Positions 24,163 through 37,289 of a stretch of DNA of 64,000 nt are shown piece by piece; positions within the stretch are counted from its first letter, which is position 1; each line of letters begins with the position of its first letter. The stretch covers positions 1,417,549,519 to 1,417,613,518 of the forward strand of contig NC_056733.1 of the NCBI RefSeq assembly GCF_019279795.1. Direction: 5' to 3'. Below the pieces are notes generated by a model, which saw only the letters and a program-made list of their open reading frames with translations, ran no database searches and was not told where the DNA came from. The stretch comes from Protopterus annectens (Eukaryota; Chordata; Ceratodontiformes; Protopteridae). The position numbers were made by a program, and so were the translations under genes.

Positions 24163-24392
24163 GTGGCAGGAGACAGTTGAAGTCCAAAATTTGTCTGAGG
24201 TAAATTATTAAAAAAAGTTAAACTTTTTTGAAAATAAATAAGTTCAGAATGAAGGAATTTTGTCAGAGATACTTTCTATAAAAAAAACTGTGGAGAAATG
24301 ATGCTTTAAAGTTGTTAAAAGAAGCCAGTAATGTCAAAGCTGTGAGGAGCTCAGTGAATAGGGAGCAGTCTAACCGGTGACCATCTTGGAAT

Positions 24393-24405
24393 CCAAGAAA
24401 TGTAT
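24393..24405. repeat. target-site duplication of the L1 (right copy)
   Basis: ccaagaaatgtat, identical to 17,089-17,101. It restores the CR1-A reading at the lysine-cysteine codons. Confidence 0.95.
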
Positions 24406-25219
24406 CGTTATCCTCTTTGGGAAGGGACATGTACCTGTGAAGTACCACATAGGTGGCAGTACATTAAACACCTAAAGTGTGATAAGATACTTAGGGACAC
24501 AAATGGACAGTGGTCTCACCTTTGATAACCACATCGCCATAACAGTCAGAAAATCCACCTGTGTGACACACCTCATCACTAAGGGCTTTTCATCTAGGAA
24601 AAATGAGGCCATTGTCTCACTGTAGTCATCTCTCAGTAGACCCAGTGCAGACTACAATGCCTTGTTTGGTATGTACCTCACAAGACATCTGCAACATCTA
24701 GAAATGCTGCAGACATACCTCACTAAAAGAATCACAGGCCTAAACTAGATGCCCTATGCTGACCGTCTGAAAATCATTCAGCTATACTCTGTCACATATT
24801 GTGTACTCAGAGGTGATCTCTGCTTAACATACAATGCCATGTCAAATCCAGAGCTGTTGGACATGCTACAGTTAAAGAAATCCATATCCCTCACAGCCAC
24901 ATGCCCCAGGGATCCAAACCTTGTCATCACAATGAACAAAACATGCTTGAGGGATGTATTCCTGACCCTGAGACTCCCCACACTCTGGAATAGACTGCCC
25001 ATACATGTCAAGCAGAGTGCCTCTTTGGCCCTCTTCAAAAGGAACCTTGACAATTGGATGGGAGATAGGAAATTGACCCCGGGAATCATGTCAGTCACCC
25101 TGCTAGACAAAGGCCCAGGGAAGTAAATATTGTGGGAAGACATAGCTAGAGAATTGTCATGGCTAGGCATGTATAGGCCCTTGGGCTGATAGCCTAGTAC
25201 CAACCTATGAACCTATGAC
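24393..25219 (+). mobile_element. CR1-type LINE A, 3' part
   Basis: Continuation of CR1-A after the nested L1. An open frame at 24,749-25,126 encodes the ORF2 C-terminus (LWNRLPIHVKQSASLALFKR, then DNWMGDRKLTPGIMSVTLLD). It matches the tails of the copies at 29.2k and 55.9k. The 3' end consists of tandem copies of an 8-bp unit (cctatgaa), a CR1 hallmark. The tandem array resumes immediately after at ctacactttcc. Confidence 0.9.
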
Positions 25220-25414
25220 CTACACTTTCCATTGACCTACCATGTCAAGCCTGCTGATGTCATTCACTTTGAAATACACCTTTGGAAAAAAAGTAGCCCA
25301 ATAAGCTCTGTGGTGCATGCTATAACTGTGTAATGCTGTAGTGTGATGTACTAGTTAGGTAGGAGTTCTAATCCAGGACATGGCAACTGTAAAACATTGT
25401 GTGTGTGTGTGTGT

Positions 25415-25479
<65 letters not shown>

Positions 25480-25500
25480 TTATTAGTATCCTCTATAGAG
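25220..25500 (+). repeat. 225-bp array unit resumed after CR1-A
   Basis: Contains ctgctgatgtcattcac, gaaatacacctttgg (25,277), aagctctgtggtgc and gagttctaatcc in the same order as the units at 14.1-15.07k. This shows that CR1-A inserted into the middle of one unit. Confidence 0.85.
25399..25476. repeat. (GT)n microsatellite
   Basis: A GT run with one interruption (gtat), at the position within the array unit where the other units carry GT-rich stretches. Confidence 0.97.
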
Positions 25501-26457
25501 GTAGCTGTGAGTGTGTAATAACAGGACCCATTATGGAGCGGGTTTTGCAAATTTCTTATATTGTGGGCTTATTATATGTTACAATGTCCACCTTACAAGG
25601 ACAACAGATGTCAAACAGCAGAGAGGCTGGGGTAGACAATCCATACCCCTATCTTTGACATCATGGATTGGGGAACAATATAGGCAACCCTTGTCTTACC
25701 CAGAGAACACTCCCCACCCATGTCTCATACACAAACACACTTGGCTAGGCAACAACCACTATGTTGGTAGTTCCCTGCATATTGCCCACAGATAGTAAAC
25801 ATGGTGTGATTGCAGTGGACTACAGAGGACATGGCACCCTGTCCCATCCCTACAATTGGCAAATAATTGCATACAGTGGTCCTTTGCTATGTTTCCCCAC
25901 TTGATGTCTGCAACAACTGTAGAGTCAGCAAATGTAACCCACAAAGGAAATACCATGCCTTATGCACATGCCCTGTATGGACAGATGCCACTGACACCAG
26001 TTGAATACCTGTATCATGCTGACAATGTAGGTGCATGGTTAACCTGGTTTCTATTGCCAGTTCTCACCACATGAGGTCAGGAATGGTACATCTGATGATA
26101 ACAATCTGTCTACACAACATGCCCCAGACACCCCGGGTACACTTCCACATGTCACAGAACATGCATGTGGGATGTGTGTACATCCCAGACACTGTCCATG
26201 TTATGGAATATAGAACACATACATGGCAAGCATTGCACAGCACTGGCCACCCACAATAGTAACCCAGATGAGTGGATGGTGAATACAATACCCACCTGTG
26301 TGGGCAAATCCAGACACTATACCCCTGAGCTACACTTCAGACCATTGTCATGTGGCCTGATGCCAAAGTATATCCTTTACCTAGCCTTGTACAGTCTTCT
26401 GGCACAGTCAACCACTACACACCTCTGAAGCAATGCACCCATGCATGTCAGTACTGG

Positions 26458-26460
<3 letters not shown>
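25501..26460. other. no gene recognised
   Basis: Short open frames on both strands only. Texture resembles 38-45k. No motif recognised. Confidence 0.4.
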
Positions 26461-26551
<91 letters not shown>

Positions 26552-26575
26552 CATGTGTGTGTGAGTGTGTGTGTG
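26461..26575. repeat. (GT)n microsatellite
   Basis: About 115 bp, pure for most of its length and then degenerating to gcgtgcatgtgtgtgtgag. Confidence 0.98.
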
Positions 26576-26579
26576 GACT

Positions 26580-27030
26580 ATAATGATTTGGATGCCATTC
26601 ACACTCACTACACCTCCCACTGGCCTACTGAAGCATGCCTTCTGATGTCAGACACCTTGGCAAACCCTTTGCCCATATATCAGCCTGATAACCTCTGTGG
26701 TGCATGTGATACCTGCGTATTACTGTAGTGTGGCAAACTAGTTAGTTAGGAAGTCTAATCCTGACCCGGCCAACTGTGATAATGTCTGTGGGTCCCTGAG
26801 AGAGTGTGGCTGTGTTGTCTTTGACACCTGTTCTTGTTTACAGGCACATGTACTACACCTACCTTATATCTCCTTTATCACTGTTGCTGATGTCACTCAC
26901 CATCAAATAAACCTTTGGACAGCTCCCCAACATGTAAGCTCTGTGGCACATGCAATAACTGCATAGACATCTAATAGCAATACAGAGTCAGACAGGGGTT
27001 TGAAACCCTGTACTGGTAAGTGTGTGATGC
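26580..27030 (+). repeat. two diverged units of the 225-bp family
   Basis: Unit 1 (about 26,590-26,790) has ccttctgatgtcagac, cctctgtggtgcatg and aagtctaatcc. Unit 2 (about 26,850-27,020) has gctgatgtcactcacc, aaataaacctttgg, aagctctgtggcac and a box-B-like gggtttgaaaccc. Order and spacing match the array at 14-15k. Confidence 0.65.
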
Positions 27031-28954
27031 AAACATGCTTATCTTTTACTCTCCTACCCCCCTCCCTGTCTTACATTGCCTCTGTCTGTTTCTCTCACTC
27101 CCTCTCTGGTGGATATGGAGAAGTACACCTGCTTTGCTTAGGCAGCAGCTTGTGTTTTGTAAGTGATGCTCATGATCAGCTGATGGTCTGTACATGAATT
27201 GCAGTCCCCCACTAGCTGATTGCATGTGGAACAGCTGTGGTAACATTCCCATAGCCAAATGGAAACACACTCCTATAACTAGGAACATCATGTGGGTGTT
27301 GGCCCTTTTCATTCACTGTGAGCAGGACTTCATGTCACTGTTTGGCAAACAGCATCATAGATGGTAGTGGGATATACCTCTAACAACATACACTGTTGAG
27401 ACAGGCCAACAAACAGGAAGGGGATGTTCCAGACATGACTACAGAAAGTACATTTTGCTTTTCTGCATTTGAAGTGATATTGGTTTAATAGGGTTTGTGT
27501 GGATATGCCTGGTCTACATGATTTAATACATGTCATGACAGTCTTATGTGGTTGAGGAAACTCTCACCTGTAGGGTTATCTGCAGACTGGCCAGTGTTTG
27601 GAGTCTTATGTGTCTTGTGTTACTCATAGATTACCTATCTTAAAACTGCAGAAGCATAGTCTGAGGATTGCAGTCAGTACATGGTGACAGCCATGAGAGT
27701 TACTGACTTCATATCACTCATAGGACATATGTCACAAAAAACAGTAAATGTATGAGGTTATCGCATCAGCATGTCAATACTGGCCCTGTGTTTGTGCCTC
27801 CAGCCACAACTCTACCTTTGTGCATATGTCATGCAGTTATAGGTGCATATGTTCAGTGCACCATTATTTATTGACATCATACCTGATTACAAGCCAGTGA
27901 GATATTAGACTGCTAGACCTGTTATGTATAGTAGGGGTTATATTTGAGGACATAACCTGGACATTCTGTGGTAGTATGTACAGTAGTGATGTTTGTGTAC
28001 TTATGGCGGTTGTCAACAATGTGTGTATTGCGAATATGTACCTTGGCCTGTTTACAGACTGTGGTAGATGTCATTGTTCTTGGTCCTGTTCTATCTGATG
28101 TTACAAGCTGCTTCAGTGTACGGTACCCTATCGGCTTACATGTTTGTAGGGCCAAACACACACATGTCCCATACCACAGTCAGGCATCGGACTACACTGT
28201 AGAGTGGCCTAGTATATGTAAGGTTAGTGTATGAGTGGCCTATATGAGGATGGTGTTGATCAGGCAGTCCATATACTGTAATATTAAGCTCACTTACCAT
28301 ATGTGGCTGTGGCTGTGTTCACATTGGTTGTGGGTATGCACTTTCACACAGGTGTCTGTTGCTCTGTGCTGTGACATGCCTGTAGAGCCTGCTATATTTG
28401 CAGGTACATGTGTATTCCCCTGCCTGTAGTTTGCACAGTGTTTTGTGACATGCCTAGTAGCTCAGTGTACTTACCCACTGTGATGTTATGCCCAGATATT
28501 TGTCAGATGTACTGCTGCTGGGCTACCATAACTGTCATGTATTTCTGACAAAGCAGTGGGATGCTGTACAGATGTATGTCTCTAACTAGTGGGTAATATG
28601 TGGCCATGTGACCTCTGCACCACCGGTTATGTGTCAGGACAGACAGGAGTGTGTGAATGCAAAAACTCTGTGGTCATATGCATTCTAGTATTTACATGGC
28701 TGTTATCATCCACATTGTCAGGATTGGTCCACATGTCTTGCACTAAGGGGTTCTGTGTATTCCTCTGGACTGACCAGAGTGTGTCAGACTGTCCACATTT
28801 ATTGGTCATATCTCTGCTATATTCCACAGGACCATTACTGTGATATCTGTGGTACTGTACTATGATGACCTGAGGATGTCTGTCAGTAACTGATGGTGTA
28901 TTAAGGCAACCCCTGTTACAGTAGCAACAGTCTACATTTATACCTGCAATACAT
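27031..28954. other. no gene recognised
   Basis: Nearly 2 kb without repeats or coding signals that I recognise. It ends at a TA/CA microsatellite beside CR1-B. Confidence 0.45.
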
Positions 28955-28977
28955 GTATGTATGTATATATATATCTA

Positions 28978-29027
<50 letters not shown>

Positions 29028-29050
29028 TATCTATATATGTCTACACATAT
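28955..29050. repeat. compound TA/CA microsatellite
   Basis: Alternating TA runs, a short CA run (29,010-29,027) and further TA-like sequence directly before the CR1-B tail. Confidence 0.9.
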
Positions 29051-29184
29051 ACAGATATTTATATAGGTTCATAGGTTCATAGGTTCATACTAGGCTATCT
29101 GCCCTGGGGCAATTATAAGCCTAGCCCGATTCTGTATGTCTTACGCCACCCCTTGATTTGAGCATACTGTGCCCTTTTTAAGGT

Positions 29185-31981
29185 TTAGTTTACTGTGCCT
29201 CTGTCTAATAGTGACACAGGAGTAATCCCTGGGACAAACCTACGATCCCCCATCCACTTATCGAGATTCTTCTTGAAGAGATTCAGTGAGGTGCTCTGCC
29301 TCACATGAACTGGAATTCTATTCCAGAGCGAAGGGAGCTTCTGGGTTATGAACCTGTCCCTCCAGCAGGTTCTATTTATTTCTGTGCTGAGGTTCAAGTC
29401 CCTCGATCATGTGGCTCTAAGGGATTTAGATTTACTGAGGTGGAGCATGTCCATTAATTCTGGATTTGACATAGCTTTGTATGTCAGGCATAGATCGCCT
29501 CGAAGTAGGCGGTATGCAACTGAGTAGAGCTGGAGTTTTTTTAACTGAGCAGCATATGGCATCTGTTTGAGACCCTTGATCTTCTTGGTGAGATACTTTT
29601 GGGGTCTTTCTAATTGCTGCAGGTGTCGGGTAAGGTACATCCCAAAAGGGGCATTGTATTCTATGATGGGCCTGATGAGGGATGAATAAAGGGGCACGAT
29701 TACCTCTCTTGATCTAGATGTGAAACCCTTCATGATGAGGTGGGCTATGTAGAAGGTCTTTCTAACCACTTTGGCAATGTGGTTTTCAAAGGAGAGATTG
29801 CTATCAACTTGGGTCCCCAGGTCCCTAATAACTTTCTCTGTACTTAATGGGTTTCCATCTATGTGGTAATTTGTGGGCACATTATTTTTGCCAAAGGGTA
29901 TGACTATACATTTTTTGGCATTTAGCTTTAAACCATGGCGCTGGCACCAGTTATCTGTCTCTGTGAGACCTTTTTGAAGGATGTTTGTGTCAGCTGGAGA
30001 GTTGATTATGGCGCCCAGTTTGCAGTCGTCTGTGAACTTGGTGAGCCATAGTCCTCCCACGTTTGCCTGTACCTCGGAAAAGTATATACCGAACAAGAGA
30101 GGTCCCAGGACAGAACCCTGTGGAACACCACTTGTGACCGGTTTCGAGTCTGACATGGCTCCAGCAACTCTCACTCTGTGGGTTCTGTCTTTGAGCCAGT
30201 TTGCGACCCATCTTGTGATATAGGGGTTTATATTTAAGCTGGATAGCTTATCTATGATGCCCGAGTGGGGTATTGTGTCAAATGCCTTTGCAAGGTCCAG
30301 ATAGGCTGTGTGGACTACCTTCCCTTCATCTATGGCTTTGGTGACTGTTTCAAAGAAGTCAACCAGGTTCAAAAGGCAGGATCTGCCCTTGACAAAGCCG
30401 AACTGGGTAGGATCTAGTGTCTGTAGGTCCCCAATGTCTTTGTTTATGAGCTCCATGATGATCCTCTCCATAGCCTTGCAGACTAAGCTAGTCAGGCTTA
30501 TGGGGCGATAGTTTCCAGGGTCCATAGAGGCTCCACCTTTGTGGAGTGGGACCACTGTTGCTGTACTCCATTCTGTGGGCACATATCCTGTAGTGAGGCT
30601 GAGATTGTATAGCTGTTTAATTTGAGGGATTAGTTCCTCTTGGAGTTCATGTAGGATGCAACCTGGGATGCCATCTGGTCCCATGGAAGCAGTGTTTTTT
30701 GCTTTGGAGAGGGCAGCCTTCACCTGAGCATCTGAGATGTTTGGGAGGCAGCCCTCTGCCAGGATAGATACTTGCTCTTTTGGGGGGGGGGGTGGAGAAG
30801 TTTGCACTGAACCTGTCTGCCAGGATATTGGCGATGTCTGTGGGTTCAGTGTATTTTTTGTCATTTAGAATCAACTCAGAACAAGTCTGGGAGTTACATC
30901 CCAGGTTTCTAACATAACTGAAAAAAGTCTTATGATTCTCTTTGGTGTCCTGTGCAATTTTTCTCTCGAAGCTGGCCTTGGAGGATTTTATGAGGGATCG
31001 TAATTTTTTGCTAGTACTGATCAGAGATGCCTTCCCTATTAGGGATTTTTCTCTATCATGTAGTAGCTTCCTCCTTCTGTTGTACAGTTTATTTATGGCA
31101 GGGGTCCACCAGACTGGATGCCTGCCTTTGGATGATTGGGTCTTGGTTTTGTTTGGGATAGCATGATCCATGCATTCCTGGAGATGTCCGTAGAATGCAT
31201 TTATATAGGATTCTGCAGTTTGGGCCATAGTTTCCACTGGCCCTGGGGCCTTGAAGGATTCCACTTTGGTTTTGAGAAGTGAGAAGTTCGCTTTTGAGAA
31301 GTTTTTCACTGTGGTTTTCTAGGCTGGGGGTGGGGTCGGGATGTGGACATCCAGTGAAATTAATTTATGGTCTGATCTTACCAATGAGGGATATACTTCT
31401 GGTATGGAGCATAGAGTCCCCATGTTGGTAATGATCAGGTCTAGTATGCTGTCCCCTCTTGTGGGAGTGGTGACTAGTTGTTCCATAGCATTTGAGTTTA
31501 TAATTTCTAGGAATCTTTGGGCTAAGGTGCTGGGGCTTGAGTAGTGCTCCCAGTCAATGTTTGTGTAGTTGAAGTCACCCAATATAATGGTGTTCGGAGA
31601 GATCTTCATGTTCTCCAATGTTTTCAGGAAAGCCGAGTGGGATTCCTGACTTTGAGAGGGTGGTCTGTAGGATGCTATAAACTGAAAAGCAGTCTTGCCC
31701 ACTGTTAGTTGCACATGGATGGTCTCCGACACTTCATGCAATGCCACTAACCTGGAGGTGTGGATATCCTTGATAAATATGGAAACTCCCCGTCCTTTTG
31801 TGGTTCTGTCTGGGTTTTGGGGCTGAAAAGCATGATATGAGGTATAGCCTGGTAGTGCTGGGGTGCTCTCTGGAGCCTTGAACCAGGTTTCTGTCACTGC
31901 ATAGATATCAATGTTCTCCATACTGAGGAGAGCTTCGAGTGCGTGCATCTTGAGGTTAAGACTTCTGGCGTTTAGCAGCAT
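29185..31981 (-). pseudogene. CR1-B ORF2: endonuclease + reverse transcriptase
   Basis: The endonuclease (31,981-31,319) keeps LNARSL, AVTETWF, SYRPP, LGDFNYTNIDW and RSDHKLISLDV. A TAG at 31,319-31,321 interrupts the linker, which continues in the same frame (GRHPVWWTPAINKLYNRRRK). A run of G at about 30,781-30,791 causes a frameshift. The RT follows in the frame 30,864-29,407 with MGPDGIPGCILHELQ, NYRPISLTSLVCKAMERII, motif A YLDLAKAFDTIPHSG, motif B GVPQGSVLGPLLFGIY and motif C FTDDCKLG. A TGA at 29,407-29,409 (likely CGA to TGA) precedes the C-terminus (to 29,185). Motif C reads FTDD here, whereas the copy at 62.5-64k has FADD, so the Thr is probably a private mutation. Confidence 0.93.
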
Positions 31982-32010
31982 TACCCTTAGTTTCTTGTTC
32001 CTTGTGCTGT

Positions 32011-32985
32011 CTATGGGAGTGGGTTTGACTTTTGAGCCTTGCCTAAAAAAGGCACTATGGGGGTGGCAAGAGCCTTTGCCAATATCCGAAAGCCCAGTGG
32101 TGACAGGTGCAAGCCGTCCCTAGCGAAGCAACGTGGCTTGTCGAGCATGTCATCCCAGGCTGACAGACACTGGATCCCCTTTGAATGACAACAAAATTTT
32201 AGCCAATTGTTAAAATCAATCACTTTGTCTTTGTACTGTGGCATCCTTCTAGGTGAGAGTAAGATGCTGCTCAAGGTCAGGGTCATACCAGCCTGGGCTA
32301 CATGATCAGAGAGCTCCTCTATGTCTCTTTTCATGTAGTCCAGGGAGGTACATTTCAGGTCATTCACACCAGCATGTACAATTACTGAGTCATATTTGTA
32401 TTTGCTTTGGAGTGACCTGAGTGCTTGCGTTATGTGTCGGATCCTAGCACCCGACAGGCAGCTCACCGTGACCTTCTCTTTATTCAGCCTGGTGAGCGGG
32501 ACGTCAGTGTGTCTGACAATAGAGTCACCTATAACAAGAGTATCAGGTGTGTTATTCAGCCTTAAGGGCTGTGGCTGCTTGGCACACTGACTTTGTGGGT
32601 TATGTGTTGTGTGTGCTTTGTTTTGAGGTAGCATTTGCTTGGATGTCTGCTTTGGAGGTCTCTGTTGCTTAGGTAGATTTTTATTTAGAGCCTCCGAGTA
32701 TGTTTTTGTGTATTTATGTGTTTGGTTCGCTGATGTGGTGGGACTATGTGATACTGGAATTGTGTTGTGTGAGGTTACCTTCTCCTCCTGACTGGTTACA
32801 CCAGTTTTGAGATGAGAGAGCTCAGCCTCCAATTTGGCTAAATAGTTGCATCTCTCACATATATTTGAACCTGTTTGGAGGAGGAGAGGGTTGTCCGTGT
32901 ACATGAGACAGTTGTAACATTGCCTCAAAATTCCAAGATTCACCAGCTGGACTGGAGAGGAAACCATTGACTGACCTTTGGACAT
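32011..32985 (-). CDS. CR1-B ORF1 protein: zinc-finger + SGNH esterase
   Basis: An intact 324-residue frame. CR1-clade ORF1 proteins carry an esterase domain of unclear role in retrotransposition. N-terminal Cys pairs C23/C26 and C43/C46 form a CxxC-x16-CxxC zinc-binding motif, followed by a short coiled coil (LAKLEAELSHLK). A basic, glutamine-rich linker (about 90-140) follows. The esterase blocks are GDS at 153-155 (Ser155 nucleophile), GVND at 206-209 (Asn208), and DGLH at 290-293 (Asp290/His293). All SGNH catalytic positions are present. The ORF2 start lies just downstream (31,981). This is the best-preserved retrotransposon gene in the window together with the L1 ORF1. Confidence 0.92.
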   Translation of the reverse strand: MSKGQSMVSSPVQLVNLGILRQCYNCLMYTDNPLLLQTGSNICERCNYLAKLEAELSHLKTGVTSQEEKVTSHNTIPVSHSPTTSANQTHKYTKTYSEALNKNLPKQQRPPKQTSKQMLPQNKAHTTHNPQSQCAKQPQPLRLNNTPDTLVIGDSIVRHTDVPLTRLNKEKVTVSCLSGARIRHITQALRSLQSKYKYDSVIVHAGVNDLKCTSLDYMKRDIEELSDHVAQAGMTLTLSSILLSPRRMPQYKDKVIDFNNWLKFCCHSKGIQCLSAWDDMLDKPRCFARDGLHLSPLGFRILAKALATPIVPFLGKAQKSNPLP

Positions 32986-33622
32986 GCTAGAGTAATAGGG
33001 AAACTGAATTTAAGATGGACCAATAGAGGACAGGGTAATCGTAGAGAGTATAAGAGTAAGTAGTGCTTCTGGTTTAATAGTGCTAACTTGTAGGATTACT
33101 TAATTGGACCAGTAAAGGGCCTTAGAATGAGAATATGGTGTTTAAATTGAGAGATAGAGCAGTTCTAAGGGAAAAAGTGAAGAGCAGACTTTGTGGAGCC
33201 AGGAATAGTTTAAACCCAATTAGGCGGCGCTGCCCGCTGTTGCGCTATGCACGAAAATGCGCAAAACCATGCAAAACAGGGTTTTAAGAGAGGAAGATGA
33301 AGGAGTTTTGGAATTGACCCAAAATGGCCAATAAAACTACAGTTTCAAGTCAGTAACTACTCCCACAGGGGCAGGCAGGCTGCTCAATGTTTTTCACTGC
33401 CACTGATCAACAGAGAGACTTCCCTTTAGCCCAAGCAAAAAATGGCCTCACAGAAACTTACAAACAGTTCAAGAACAGCAAGCCTGTAACTGAACTTTTA
33501 TGAATCTCAGAAAAGTGGGAAAAAAGCAAGATTTTTTTTGTTTTTTTTTTTTGTTTTTTCAGAGATAGCAGAGGTTCACAAGTATCAACAAGTTATAACA
33601 GTGCAGTAAATGACCCCACACA

Positions 33623-33625
<3 letters not shown>

Positions 33626-33688
<63 letters not shown>
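33626..33688. repeat. (AT)n microsatellite
   Basis: A pure AT run between the CR1-B 5' region and the L2-type LINE fragment. Confidence 0.95.
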
Positions 33689-35270
<1,582 letters not shown>

Positions 35271-35331
35271 TCCTTGTTATGTGCAAACAGTATACCTTCA
35301 CAGATGTGTCACACCGTATTTATCTGATATG

Positions 35332-35348
35332 TGTATATTTAGATATAA
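35332..35348. repeat. target-site duplication of Penelope element 1 (left)
   Basis: tgtatatttagatataa, identical to 37,290-37,306. It is AT-rich, but the 17-bp identity at both element edges makes chance unlikely. Confidence 0.8.
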
Positions 35349-35454
35349 ATCCAATAACCACGGAAGCAGTTCACCAGCGATGACCAAACACACTTTATTG
35401 CAAGCACAGAAAACAAATCACTGCAAAACGTAAACGCTGTTAACATCCACCAAT

Positions 35455-35491
35455 GCGTTTTCGTCTCCACAAACATGTAAGACTTCTTCAG
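35455..35491 (-). ncRNA. hammerhead-ribozyme-like core of PLE 1
   Basis: On the minus strand: CTGAAGA (35,491-35,485), an extra A, stem II GTCT/AGAC (35,483-35,480 with 35,466-35,463), then GAAA (35,462-35,459) and ACGC. This fits the CUGANGA ... GAAA hammerhead core known from PLE ends. The extra A before stem II is shared by the other copies here. Stem I and the cleavage nucleotide could not be fixed by eye. Confidence 0.6.
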
Positions 35492-35854
35492 ACTAACAAA
35501 TGTAATTTAAAATCACCTAATATACTCACATGTGGTCTGTGCCGACCAATAAAATTCATTAAATTCATGATTAACATTAAAAACATCTGTTTACAAGGCT
35601 CATTTGAAGTTACCATTTACAACTATTAAAACACACTTCGATATTTGATTTTAAAACTCCCTTCTTCATTAGTTTAAAATTCATGATCACTCAATAATTT
35701 ATTTAAAACCACATTAAATAAATAAATACAAATGTAATAAAAACTACTAAATATTTATACCTTTTAAAACCTTTTGTATTCTTTGTTTCATGAAAAATTC
35801 ATTCCTGGCCTACTAACACCATCTGCTGACCTAAAAGAGCAATTACAAGTAAAG

Positions 35855-37269
35855 CTAAATCTTGGCTGCTCTTAGTTTTAACACTGAGGTTAGGGAAATG
35901 TGGTCATTAAGCCCTGGGAAATTAGTAGCATCTAATAAAATTTGCCACCAGAGCTCCTTAAATTCTAATTTTTCTTCCCAAGGGCCCCCTCTTATTTCTC
36001 TTTTGACCTGTTCCAATACAAAGAAGGTGAATTTGGCATTATTACAATCTAACGTGTGTTTGAACAGAGCATTTGTTTCTTTTCTCTTAGATATCTCGTA
36101 AATATGCTCATAAATTCTCTTGATATATGCCCGCTCGGTCTTCCCCTCATAATATGACTTAGATATCAAACTCGTAGCTAAATGCTCCACTGCCTGTGTA
36201 TCACAGTTAAAATATCCAGAGGCAGTTATATTAATGTCCCTTGTTGGTACCAATATTTCCATCTTGTTACTAATGTGTGGGCACTGATTACAGTGTCCAC
36301 ATTGATATGTTCCATATTTTCTATTTTTATCATATAGTGACATTTTCATAGAAATTTCATTACTATTACCTATTTTATTATTTTCCAACAAATTTTTAAT
36401 GCTTCTGCCATTTTTGTATACAACCTTAGGCATCTCTTTCTTGTTATTCAAGATGTCAGTGTATGAAACAAAATTGCTCCATTCTTTCTGGAAAATCTTT
36501 CTTACTTTAATATTCAAATTATTAAACTCCATCACTAATGCTGAATTATACTGTCCATCATTGACTACATTAATTTTATTCTGCTTATTAAAAGATGGCA
36601 AATTGACATTATTTACAATTAATTCTACACCTTTTATAGGTTTATATTTACCTAATCTATTTTCCTCTACCTCTTTTCTAGTTTTTGAAACAAATTCATA
36701 GGGGTAGCCCCTGGCTAAAAACATTCCCTCCAGTGTGTTGCATTCCTTAATAAAGTCATCATCTTTACTAGTCATACGACACCCCCTCACAAATTGTCCC
36801 TTGACAATATTCTTTTTACAGTGTGGGGGGGGCGCGCTAGTGAGATGTAAATAGGAATTGCAGAAGGTGTTTTCCTAAAAACCTTGGTTTCAAAATCCCT
36901 ATTATTCACGTTCTTGTATATTTCAACGTCCAAATATTGTAACCTATCTACGGACGTAGTAAACGTGAATTTTAAAAAATTAGTAGTATTCTGTAGATAA
37001 TTCATAAATTCCGATAGTTTTTCACTACCCCCAATCCAAAAAATAACTATGTCATCTAGAAACCGCCTGTAAAGGGTCCAATATTGAGTATATTCTGAGT
37101 TGTGAACAAAATTGGACTCCCAAGCTGCTAACACAATGTTAGCATATGTGGGTGCGCAAGCCGCACCCATTGCTACTCCACTAATTTGCTGGTAATACTC
37201 ATCATTAAAGACCATAAAGTTATTCTTTAGTACAACATCCACCAATGCTACCACTGCATTTTTCTCCAA
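35855..37269 (-). pseudogene. PLE reverse transcriptase / GIY-YIG endonuclease, one frameshift
   Basis: The RT piece (37,269-36,787) has GVAMGAACAPTYANIVLAAW and the catalytic YRRFLDDIVIFW. An indel in the A-rich stretch near 36,865 shifts frame. In the next frame NSYLHLTSAPPPHCKKNIVK leads into the open frame 36,790-35,855. That frame carries RGCRMTSKDDDFIKECNTLE, YPYEFVSKTRKEV, a CGHCNQCPH Cys/His motif, and a GIY-YIG-like segment (VEHLATSLISKSYYEGKTER, then AYIKRIYEHIYEISKRKETN). It ends in EKLEFKELWWQILLDATNFP followed by GLN. Penelope-type proteins prime reverse transcription from nicked DNA. The N-terminal third (RT motif A) is absent. Confidence 0.9.
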
Positions 37270-37289
37270 ATGTGATATCTGTATATAAA

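Larger units (their letters stand above)
17102..24392 (-). mobile_element. L1/Tx1-like LINE, near full length, inserted in CR1-A
   Basis: About 7.29 kb in minus orientation, bounded by 13-bp direct repeats. On the plus strand it begins with a T-run (the poly-A tail of the minus copy). In its own orientation the order is a ~230-bp 5' UTR (24,163-24,392), ORF1, an unusually long ~2-kb spacer, ORF2 (endonuclease, RT, C-terminal Cys motif), and a ~590-bp 3' UTR. ORF2 has a few stops and one frameshift, so this copy is dead but not old. Domain order places it in the L1 superfamily; similarity to frog Tx1-type L1s is my reading of the protein sequence. Confidence 0.92.
29066..33620 (-). mobile_element. 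CR1-type LINE B, near full length
   Basis: Minus-strand element with 5' UTR (about 32,986-33,620; CpG-containing, e.g. ggcggcgctgcccgc), ORF1 (32,985-32,011), ORF2 (31,981-29,185) and a 3' UTR ending in about three copies of an 8-bp unit (on this strand aggttcat, 29,066-29,090). ORF2 has only two stops and one frameshift, so it is a relatively young copy. The 5' boundary is approximate, since it abuts an AT microsatellite. Confidence 0.93.
35349..37289 (-). mobile_element. Penelope-like element 1 (PLE), 5'-truncated
   Basis: A 1,941-bp minus-strand insertion between 17-bp direct repeats. In its own orientation: RT C-terminal half (37,269 downward), a linker with a Cys-rich motif, a GIY-YIG-type endonuclease region, a stop at 35,855, then a ~500-bp tail with a hammerhead-like core at 35,455-35,491. 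The N-terminal RT motifs are missing, so the copy is 5'-truncated. The domain order RT then GIY-YIG is diagnostic of endonuclease-containing PLEs. Confidence 0.9.
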
